Origin: an uncultured Prevotellaceae bacterium
Lineage (GTDB): Bacteria; Bacteroidota; Bacteroidia; Bacteroidales; Bacteroidaceae
DNA length: 40,806 bases
Direction of reading: 5' to 3'
Assembly (NCBI GenBank): GCA_946415705.1
Contig: CAMKTN010000021.1
Span: forward strand, 1-40,806
Under the pieces are notes generated by a model, which had not been told where the DNA came from, made no database searches, and saw only the letters and a program-made list of their open reading frames with translations. Each line of letters opens with the position of its first letter. Within the stretch, counting starts at the first letter, position 1. Shown one piece after another: positions 31,214-40,806 of this stretch. Made by a program: the position numbers and the translations under genes.

Positions 31214-33636
31214 ATGAAAATACTATTTAATATTGAATATTATACGAGGTTTGGTGAGGAGTTAGTGCTGAATATTGTCTCCGTGGGCTCTGCAAAGGAG
31301 GTGACGCGCCACAAGATGAGGACGCAGGACGGGCGGCACTGGAGCTTTGAGCTGTCAAAGCCAGCGAATGGAGGAGCGGCGATGGACTATTACTATAGCG
31401 TCGCTGCAGGTGGAACAGAGGTGCGCCATGAGTGGCAGGTTGAGGCGCATCGTCTGGAGCTTGTGTGCAAGGGCGCCACGTCCTATACGGTGTATGACCA
31501 TTGGATTGACATACCAGAGGACGCACACCTGTACAGCTCCGCGTTCACGGACTGCATAACGGGCCGCAAACCAACGCAGAGTGTGACGACGGGGTATGAG
31601 AGGACGGTGCGCGTGAAGGTGCGTGCTCCGCAGCTGCGCGGCGACGAGACGTTAGCCATTGTGGGCGAGCCGTCGATGCTAGGCGCCTGGGATGTGAGTA
31701 AGGCCATACGGATGACGGAGCATGCGAGCAACGAGTGGGTAGTGGGGCTGGATGCGAGCCAGCTGCCGAGTAAAGGCTTTGAGTTCAAGTTCATCGTCAC
31801 CGGTACGAAGGGGACGGACATGCTGTGGGAAGAGGGCAGCAACCGCGTGCTTGAGATTCCCGGGTTAGAAGACGGCGATGTGGTGGAGTACGAGCTGGCG
31901 CAGGCATACTTCGCAATAGCGCCTTGGCGAGGCGCTGGGGTGGTGGTGCCTATCTTCTCGCTGCGGAGTGATGGCAGCTACGGCGTAGGCGACTTCGGCG
32001 ACTTAAAACGGTTTGTTGACTGGGCGTCGAAGACGGAGCAGCGCGTCATACAGGTGCTCCCCATCAACGACACGAACATGACTCAGACATGGCAGGACAG
32101 CTATCCGTACTGCAGCATCAGCATCTATGCCCTGCATCCACAGTATATGGACCTGCGCCAGCTGCCAGCCATAGAGGACGCACAGCAGCGGCGTGAGTTC
32201 GAAGAACTGCGCCAGGAGCTGAACGCGTTGCCCGAGATAGACTATGAGCGTGTGATTCAGGCGAAGCTTGCCTACCTGCACATCATATTCGAGCAGGAGT
32301 GGGCGAGCGTGAGCCGCAGGGCCGCGTACAAGACGTTCGTCGCAGAGAACAAGGAGTGGCTGGAGCCATACGCTGAGTTCTGCTACTACCGCGACCTGTA
32401 TGGCACAGCAGACTACCACGAGTGGCCGAAGCCCTTGTCGAAGCCTGTGAAGAGGACGACGGATTTCTGGAGCTACGTGCAGTACAACCTGGACAGGCAG
32501 ATGCGGGGTGCGCACGAGTATGCGCGACAGCACCATATCATCCTGAAGGGCGACATCCCGATAGGCATCTCGCGGGACGGTGTGGAAGCCTGGACGGAGC
32601 CCAAATACTTCAACCTCGACGGTCAAGCGGGTGCTCCGCCCGATGCGTTCTCGGCTGACGGCCAGAACTGGGGTTTCCCGACTTACAACTGGGATGAGAT
32701 GCAGAAGGACGGCTGTTCGTGGTGGGTACGGCGTTTCCGTAAAATGGCGCAGTACTTCGATGCCTACCGTATCGACCATGTGCTGGGTTTCTTCCGCATC
32801 TGGGAAATCCCTGTTCCGGAGAAGTCCGGACTGATGGGGCAGTTTGCGCCAGCCCTCGGCCTGAGCCGTGAGGAGATAGAAGGCTATGGCATCCATGGGC
32901 ACGACGACCTGTTCCTGGTGGACCATAAGCGGAAAGACCGCTGGCATCCGCGCATCGCGGTGCAATTCCAGGAAGCGTACGAGCGACTAAACGAAGAGGA
33001 GAAGCAGAACTTCAACCGACTCTACAACGACTATTACTACCGCCGCAACAACCAGTTCTGGTATGAGGAAGCGATGAAGAAGCTGCCCCGCCTGACAGAG
33101 GCCACCCGCATGCTGTGCTGTGCCGAAGACCTGGGGATGGTTCCGGATTGCGTAGCGTGGGTGATGAACGAGCTGCGCATCCTGACGCTGGAGATCCAGA
33201 CGATGCCTAAGGACCCGACGCTACGCTTTGGCAAACTGTCGCACAATCCGTACAGGAGCGTCTGCACCTTCTCGACACACGATATGCCGACGCTGCGGCA
33301 ATGGTGGGATGAGGACAATGAGCAGACGCAGGCCTACTACAACCTCCCGCTGCACCTTAGCGGAGAAGCCCCGCATCCTCTGCCGGGATGGCTGGCCAAG
33401 GAGATTGTGAGCAGGCAGCTGACATCGCCTTCGATGCTGTGCCTGCTGTCGTTGCAAGACTGGCTGTCGATCGACGAGCGGCTGCGGTTGGCCGATCCGA
33501 ATGGAGAGCGCATTAATATACCGGCCAATCCGCGTCACTACTGGCGTTATCGCATGCACCTCACCATAGAGCAACTGCTCAGTGAAGAGGAGTACAATGA
33601 GACGGTGAAGACATTAATCAGACAGAGTGGAAGATA

Positions 33637-33637
<1 letters not shown>
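31214..33637 (+). CDS. malQ: 4-alpha-glucanotransferase (GH77) with tandem CBM20 domains, DPE2-like
   Basis: The 807-residue protein has two N-terminal CBM20-type starch-binding domains (about 1-115 and 130-245, with IVGEPSMLGAWDVSKAIRM). A GH77 catalytic region follows with YRIDHVLGFFRIW (nucleophile Asp near 521), CCAEDLGMVPD (acid/base Glu near 638) and STHDMPTLRQWW. The domain order matches plant DPE2-type glucanotransferases rather than short MalQ. It lacks a signal peptide, so it acts in the cytoplasm on imported maltose and malto-oligosaccharides, transferring glucan units. It lies between the transporter and susB genes; a perfect 37-bp direct repeat precedes the start. Confidence 0.94.
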
Positions 33638-35991
<2,354 letters not shown>

Positions 35992-37869
35992 ATGAAAAGA
36001 CTGTTATCAATTACCGTTTTCATGCTCATCGCTGTCGCCGCCAGTGCACAGGATTATCATTTCGATGAGATGACCTACAGTCCAGAGCAGACCGTATTCC
36101 GCCTCTTTGCACCCGACAAAGCCAGATGCTATGTCAGGGTTGGCAAAAGGAAAGTAAGCATGACCCGTGTGGGCGACTGCCTCTGGCAGGCCATCGTCAA
36201 GGGCGACCAGAAGGGACAGCCATATGTGTTCAATACTGGGCATGGCGACACTCCCGGCGTCTTTGCCAAGGCCGTGGGTGTCAACGGCAGGCAGGCTTAT
36301 GTCATCGACCTTGCAGAGACTAACCCCGAGGGATGGGACAGCGACAGGCGACCAGTGTGCAAGAGCCCTGCCGATATCGTCGTCTATGAGCTGCACCATC
36401 GCGACTTCTCCATAGCCCGCCCTGATGCCAAGTATCCCGGCAAGTTCCTGGCTCTCACCGAGCCCTGGGCTATTCAGCATCTGAAGCAGCTGGGGGTCAA
36501 TGCCGTGCATATACTGCCCAGCTATGACTTCGGTTCCGTGGACGAGGACCGACTGGGCGACAATAAATACAACTGGGGCTACGACCCCGTCAACTACAAT
36601 GTGCCAGACGGCAGCTACTCCACTGACCCCTATACGCCCGAAGTGCGCATACGCGAGTTTAAAACGATGGTGCAGGCTCTTCACAAGGCTGGCATACGGG
36701 TTATCCTCGACGTAGTCTATAACCATACCTACGACATCGCACAATCCAATTTCCAGCGCACCTATCCAGACTACTATTATCGCAAGACAGCCGACGGACA
36801 GTATTCCAACGGTTCGGGCTGCGGCAACGAGACGGCTTCCGAGAAGCCCATGATGCGACGCTTCATGGTAGAGAGCGTCAAGTACTGGATCAACGAATAC
36901 CACATCGACGGTTTCCGCTTCGACCTCATGGGTGTGCATGATATTGAGACGATGAACCAGATACGCAAGGCCGTTGACGAGATAGATCCCACCATATTTA
37001 TTTATGGCGAGGGCTGGAGCGCCGGATCCTGTGCTCTGCCTGCCGAGAAGCTGGGCATCAAGGCCAACATCCCGCAGATGTCGCGCATCGCCGCCTTCAG
37101 CGACGAGATACGCGATGCTCTGCGAGGCCCCTTCGACAACGACAACAAGCCAGGCATCCTCGGCGGGGCTCCTGATTTGGAGGAAAGCCTGAAGTTCGGC
37201 ATCGCGGGATGTGTCAGTCATCCGCAGGTAGATATGACGAAGGTCAACTACTCCAAACAGCCGTGGGCCGTGGAGCCCACACAGATGATGGCCTACGTCT
37301 CATGTCACGATGACATGTGCCTGGTTGATCGCCTGAAGGCCAGCATCCCGGGGATTACCCAGGACGAGCTGATCCGCCTCGACCTGTTGGCGCAGACGGC
37401 CGTCTTCACCTCGCAGGGCGTTCCCTTTATTCTCAGTGGCGAGGAACTGCTACGCGACAAGAAGGGTGTCCACAACAGCTATGAGTCGCCCGACAGCATC
37501 AACCGCCTCGACTGGCAGAACAAGCTCCGCTATCCGCAGGTGTTCGAATACTATAGGAACCTCATCCGGCTGCGCCTCAGCTATCCCCATTTCCGCTTGG
37601 GCAATGGCGACCTCGTACGCAGGTGCCTACGGTTCCTCGATATGCCCAAGGGTGTACTGGCATACAGCATAGAGTCTCCCGGTGACAGCCATGACGGAAG
37701 CATTGTCGTCGTGCTTAACTTCACCCGCTCGGAGCAGTGCGTCAGCATTCCCGACGGCGACTATCTCGTCCTCGCTTCATCCGGTGTCATTGAATTAAAT
37801 GGCATCGACAGGCTCCAGGGTAACAAGGCCCTTGTCGCCCCGCAATCCGCCTTGATATTGAAAGACTAA
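35992..37869 (+). CDS. pulA: Type I pullulanase (GH13), debranching enzyme
   Basis: The 625-residue protein has a signal peptide (AASAQ, cleavage near 20), a CBM48-like N-terminal domain and a GH13 catalytic domain. The type I pullulanase signature YNWGYDP is present. Catalytic residues are D311 (FRFDLMG), E340 (YGEGW) and D440/D441 (SCHDDMC). It hydrolyses alpha-1,6 branch points of pullulan and amylopectin-derived oligosaccharides in the periplasm. It is shorter than multi-domain pullulanases, and no starch-binding module beyond the CBM48-like one is evident. No bases separate it from the susB stop; 21 bases separate it from the next gene. Confidence 0.93.
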   Translation: MKRLLSITVFMLIAVAASAQDYHFDEMTYSPEQTVFRLFAPDKARCYVRVGKRKVSMTRVGDCLWQAIVKGDQKGQPYVFNTGHGDTPGVFAKAVGVNGRQAYVIDLAETNPEGWDSDRRPVCKSPADIVVYELHHRDFSIARPDAKYPGKFLALTEPWAIQHLKQLGVNAVHILPSYDFGSVDEDRLGDNKYNWGYDPVNYNVPDGSYSTDPYTPEVRIREFKTMVQALHKAGIRVILDVVYNHTYDIAQSNFQRTYPDYYYRKTADGQYSNGSGCGNETASEKPMMRRFMVESVKYWINEYHIDGFRFDLMGVHDIETMNQIRKAVDEIDPTIFIYGEGWSAGSCALPAEKLGIKANIPQMSRIAAFSDEIRDALRGPFDNDNKPGILGGAPDLEESLKFGIAGCVSHPQVDMTKVNYSKQPWAVEPTQMMAYVSCHDDMCLVDRLKASIPGITQDELIRLDLLAQTAVFTSQGVPFILSGEELLRDKKGVHNSYESPDSINRLDWQNKLRYPQVFEYYRNLIRLRLSYPHFRLGNGDLVRRCLRFLDMPKGVLAYSIESPGDSHDGSIVVVLNFTRSEQCVSIPDGDYLVLASSGVIELNGIDRLQGNKALVAPQSALILKD

Positions 37870-37890
37870 CTACATACTCTATATGCTATC

Positions 37891-39810
37891 ATGAAAAAAC
37901 TATTCTTTATCAGTCTCCTCTGTTCGATCACCCTCGCCACGAGCGCTGCCGAACAGAAAACGACCGTCACACGCATCGATCCCACAGACTGGTACGTGGG
38001 AATGAAGAATCCATCGCTGCAGCTGATGGTATATGGAAAAGGCATTCGCGATGCACAGGTGTCCGCCGACTATCCGGGGGTCAGCATTGACAGCGTGGTA
38101 CGCCTGGACTCTCCCAACTACCTGCTGGTGTACCTTAACCTGAAGGAGGCTAAGCCGGGAACGATGAAACTCACGTTCCAACTGAAGAACGAAAAGGGGA
38201 AAGTAAAAAGCGAGGCGGTGAACTATCTGCTCAAGACACGAGAGAAGAAGGGCGCCGACCGTCATGGCTTCGACATAGGCGACGTACTCTATCTGCTCAT
38301 GCCCGACCGCTTTGCACAAGGTCCCAACCACCAGGCACAGTTGAAAGGCATGCGTGCCTACAAGGAAGACCGCACCAAGCCGTCGCTGCGCCATGGCGGC
38401 GACCTCAAAGGTCTGCAGCAGCACCTCGATTATTTCAACGACCTCGGTGTCACCGCATTGTGGTTTACACCCATCTTAGAGAACGATTCACCAGATGCAA
38501 TGGACACGTGGTCAACGTATCATGGCTATGCCTGCACTGACTACTACCGCGTAGATCCGCGCTTCGGCACAAATGCCGAATACCGGCAGCTCATTGATGC
38601 CTGTCACAAGAAAGGGCTGAAGGTGGTCATGGATATGATCTTCAACCATTGCGGCTTCGAGCACCCGTGGGTGGCAGATATGCCCGGCAAAGACTGGTTC
38701 AATCTGTCTGACTGGCTCAAGCAGTCTGGCGGCTCGAGCGACGAGCGCGGCACCGACTTCCTGCAGACCAGCTATAAGCTTACTCCAGTCGCAGATCCCT
38801 ATGCCTCGGAGGTTGACCTGCGCGAAACCACCGAGGCGTGGTTCGTCAACACCATGCCCGACTTCAACCAGAACAACCCACATCTGATGCGTTATCTTAT
38901 CCAGAACAGCATCTGGTGGGTTGAGACGGCCGACATCGACGGTATCCGAATGGACACCTATCCCTATGCATTCCGTAAGCCCATGATACAATGGATGAAG
39001 GAGCTCAACAACGAGTATCCCAACTTCAACACCGTCGGGGAGACATGGGTGACAGAACCCGCTTATACTGCCGCATGGCAGAAGGACAGCAAACTCTCTG
39101 ACGAGAACACGTATCTGAAGACCGTCATGGATTTCTCCTTCCAGGAGAAGCTCGACTCCGCCAAGCATGAGAATACCGACAGCTGGTGGCGCGGCTACAA
39201 CCGTCTCTACAACTCCTTCTGCTACGACTACCTGTATCCAAACCCCTCCAGCGTGATGGCATTCCTTGACAATCATGACACCGACCGCTTCCTGGGTAAC
39301 GGAATGGACACTCTGGCACTGAAGCAGGGTCTCGCCCTGCTACTCACCGTCCGTCGTATTCCGCAGTTGTACTACGGCACGGAGATTCTGATGAACGGAA
39401 CCAAGGAAAAGACCGACGGCTATGTGCGCAAGGATTTCCCAGGCGGCTTCCCGGGCGATGATCACAGTTGCTTCACCGTCGAAGGGCGCACCCCTGCCGA
39501 GCAGAGCATGTTTGAATGGCTCTCGCGACTGCTACACTGGCGTCAAGGTAACGAGGTCATCACCAAGGGCCGCATGGTGCAGTTCATTCCCTACAAGGGG
39601 GTCTATGTCATTGCACGACAATATAAGGAGCGAACAGTTGTCACCATCCTCAATGGCACCGACAAGCCCGCCGTCTTCAACTCCTCACGCTATGCGGAGC
39701 TCCTGAACGACAACGCCTCACAGGCCACTGACGTTCCAACCCTCAAGCGCTACGACCTCACACACGACATCCCCCTCGCACCCCGCCAGGCCCTTGTGTT
39801 GGATTTCTAA
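37891..39810 (+). CDS. susA: SusA-like neopullulanase/cyclomaltodextrinase (GH13)
   Basis: The 639-residue protein has a signal peptide (ATSA/AEQ, near residue 20) and an N-terminal immunoglobulin-like domain typical of neopullulanases (about 25-125). The GH13 barrel has MDMIFNHCGF, GIRMDTYPY (D355), VGETWV (E384) and FLDNHDTDRF (D463). It cleaves alpha-1,4 bonds of malto-oligosaccharides, cyclodextrins or pullulan in the periplasm, matching SusA of the Bacteroides system. It is the last gene of the rightward arm; downstream lies a stretch of degraded genes without a clear terminator. Confidence 0.94.
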   Translation: MKKLFFISLLCSITLATSAAEQKTTVTRIDPTDWYVGMKNPSLQLMVYGKGIRDAQVSADYPGVSIDSVVRLDSPNYLLVYLNLKEAKPGTMKLTFQLKNEKGKVKSEAVNYLLKTREKKGADRHGFDIGDVLYLLMPDRFAQGPNHQAQLKGMRAYKEDRTKPSLRHGGDLKGLQQHLDYFNDLGVTALWFTPILENDSPDAMDTWSTYHGYACTDYYRVDPRFGTNAEYRQLIDACHKKGLKVVMDMIFNHCGFEHPWVADMPGKDWFNLSDWLKQSGGSSDERGTDFLQTSYKLTPVADPYASEVDLRETTEAWFVNTMPDFNQNNPHLMRYLIQNSIWWVETADIDGIRMDTYPYAFRKPMIQWMKELNNEYPNFNTVGETWVTEPAYTAAWQKDSKLSDENTYLKTVMDFSFQEKLDSAKHENTDSWWRGYNRLYNSFCYDYLYPNPSSVMAFLDNHDTDRFLGNGMDTLALKQGLALLLTVRRIPQLYYGTEILMNGTKEKTDGYVRKDFPGGFPGDDHSCFTVEGRTPAEQSMFEWLSRLLHWRQGNEVITKGRMVQFIPYKGVYVIARQYKERTVVTILNGTDKPAVFNSSRYAELLNDNASQATDVPTLKRYDLTHDIPLAPRQALVLDF

Positions 39811-39834
39811 GAGAACGTGAGTTCGATATAAGTT

Positions 39835-39993
39835 CTATGCAATTAATCTGCTGTTGTCAATAATTTCAATGTTCATCCCAGGTCTCTTCGACCATAGTTT
39901 GTATGCAATGAGTCCAGCGGCACTCAACATCCAGTGACATTCAGGAGGTTTCAGCTGCTTGAAGAAGTTGCTATCATAAATAACTTCAATCAT
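39835..39993 (-). CDS. Short unrecognised ORF in a decayed region
   Basis: A 52-codon frame (MIEVIYDSNFFKQLKPPECH ... NIEIIDNSRLIA) runs from ATG at 39993 to TAG at 39835. Composition looks protein-like, but I recognise no family. No TAnnTTTG promoter is evident ahead of it. It may be the remains of a longer gene rather than a functional one. Confidence 0.25.
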   Translation of the reverse strand: MIEVIYDSNFFKQLKPPECHWMLSAAGLIAYKLWSKRPGMNIEIIDNSRLIA

Positions 39994-39994
39994 T

Positions 39995-40246
39995 TATTGG
40001 AAAAAACAATGGCAGATCCAATTTGTAAGCACCTAAATTTGGCTAAGACTCTTATCCATGAACATCGGGATAACTGGCTATGCGATGAACTACATGATAA
40101 GGTTCTTCATCATCAAGCCAATCGCCTTCATAGATCTTGGCGTATGTGGGTTCTGGGGATGGTAAGAATGCAAAATAGCCGACGATCATTCCATCATCTT
40201 CAATCACAAAGCTGCCGTTTTTCTCTTCAATAAACTCTATAGTCAT
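39995..40246 (-). pseudogene. Truncated GNAT-type acetyltransferase remnant
   Basis: The 64 intact codons (40246 down to 40052) contain FVIEDDGMIVGYFAF, YAKIYEGDWLDDEEPYHVVHRIASYPDVHG. This matches the strand 2-3 region and the beginning of the acetyl-CoA-binding motif of GNAT acetyltransferases. A stop follows where the family continues with its cofactor-binding helix. In the next frame the sequence KSLSQI, a stop, then VLTNWICHCFF looks like that helix, suggesting a frameshift and a further stop. The gene is therefore probably dead. The original substrate is unknown. Confidence 0.55.
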
Positions 40247-40267
40247 ACGATAGTACTTTAATTATTG

Positions 40268-40462
40268 TTATCTTCCAATGTTTTTTCCCTCGCTTCCCGT
40301 GCAAAACGCTAACACTCGGCATAATTCAAGCATGATTGGCCCAGCACTCACATAAGCGCATTTTTCAAACTTGAATAGTCCATCTTCTTGGTCGAATTGC
40401 TCTGGCATGTGCGGGTCTGGAGTGGTAATAACCGTATCTCTGATTCCACAATTATTTCCATC
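40268..40462 (-). pseudogene. Coding-like fragment of unknown family downstream of the DoxX-like gene
   Basis: A 64-codon open stretch follows the DoxX-like stop codon in the same frame, up to TAA at 40268. It includes CGIRDTVITTPDPHMPEQFD and KCAYVSAGPIMLELCRV. The only in-frame ATG is at 40408. The residue pattern looks like the inner part of a real protein whose 5' end has been lost, but I cannot name the family. Confidence 0.3.
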
Positions 40463-40806
40463 TTATGCTTTCTTAGACTTTGTTAGGCACTGCCACCAAG
40501 ATTTCAACTGTTGCCAGCCTCCAGTACTCCAAAGAGCGAGGAAGATAAGAGCGGGCTGAATGAACAGACGGATGAGACGCAGATTGTCGGTATTGAGACC
40601 AAAGGCATCGATGTGGTTCACATACTGGTTGATGTTACCAGGGAAGATGGCGACATAGAAAAGAGCCAGCAGCGCACCGACCACAGCCTTTTTCTTCCAT
40701 AACAATAGCATACCAAGACCAAGCGCAATCTCGACCACGCCCGATGCCAGTACCACGAAATCGGTGAAGCCTTCACTGAATTGTAGCCATGTGGGCACCT
40801 GTGCCA
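40463..40806 (-). CDS. DoxX-family small membrane protein, partial at window edge
   Basis: At least 114 codons are present. The frame is open to the window edge, and the apparent GTG start at 40798 lies within a conserved block (VPTWLQFSEGFTDFVVLASGVVEIALGLGML), so the true start lies outside. DoxX-like features are three or four membrane segments with GVVEIALGLGMLLLW, ALFYVAIFPGNINQY and FIQPALIFLALWS. The function of this subgroup is not established; membrane redox roles have been proposed for DoxX relatives. Confidence 0.8.
   Translation of the reverse strand, partial: AQVPTWLQFSEGFTDFVVLASGVVEIALGLGMLLLWKKKAVVGALLALFYVAIFPGNINQYVNHIDAFGLNTDNLRLIRLFIQPALIFLALWSTGGWQQLKSWWQCLTKSKKA

Noticed and set aside
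36007..37221. A 404-codon ORF antisense to the pullulanase gene
   Set aside because: It is the shadow of a well-supported GH13 gene with intact catalytic motifs; long antisense frames are common here because of third-position GC bias.

Overview
The window looks like a chromosomal segment of a Bacteroidales bacterium, most likely Prevotella or a close relative such as Segatella. The evidence is a complete SusCDEF-type starch system, Bacteroidetes -7 promoter boxes (TAnnTTTG) ahead of several genes, a cluster of FKBP-type isomerases, and C-terminal tails of the type IX secretion kind (GxYIxNxKKVxxK) on two secreted proteins. The genus is an inference; no rRNA or tRNA gene is present to fix it.

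Layout. 1-7629 is a leftward housekeeping block. In transcription order it holds an Lrp/AsnC regulator, a fused class-I glutamine-amidotransferase/M19 dipeptidase, an M28 glutaminyl-cyclase-like lipoprotein, SufE, RbfA, a LolC/E-type permease, a SemiSWEET transporter, ComF and the start of PNPase. 7706-10194 is a three-gene FKBP operon (cytoplasmic, lipoprotein and exported forms) with a clear terminator. 10330-14218 runs rightward: a sirtuin, a short nucleoside kinase, a Fur-family regulator and TrkH. A radical SAM gene (leftward) and a 1123-residue secreted multidomain protein (rightward) follow, divergently arranged.

18763-39810 is a starch utilisation locus. Leftward are susC, susD, susE, susF and a secreted GH13 amylase. 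Rightward are a LacI-type regulator, an MFS sugar transporter, a CBM20-GH77 4-alpha-glucanotransferase, a GH97 alpha-glucosidase (SusB), a type I pullulanase and a SusA-like GH13. Between the arms lie two perfect 18-bp LacI-type palindromes in a 38-bp tandem repeat, almost equidistant from the two promoters. Surface binding and cleavage, outer membrane import, periplasmic debranching and hydrolysis, inner membrane uptake and cytoplasmic disproportionation are therefore all encoded together. The right edge (39811-40806) has decayed gene remnants and part of a DoxX-like gene.

The most unusual feature is the density of short repeats at gene boundaries. Many gaps carry their own 7-, 8-, 9-, 22- or 37-bp tandem repeat, and several repeats begin at or supply the stop codon. 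Some repeats enter coding sequence: a Tyr-Ser-X tract in the M28 lipoprotein, an AATGGACAA tract in the large secreted protein, and GC-rich palindromic elements that add N-terminal residues to SufE and the LolC/E-type permease. In both of the latter cases an oppositely oriented partner copy lies on the other side of the start codon, so the start sits in the loop of a potential long hairpin.
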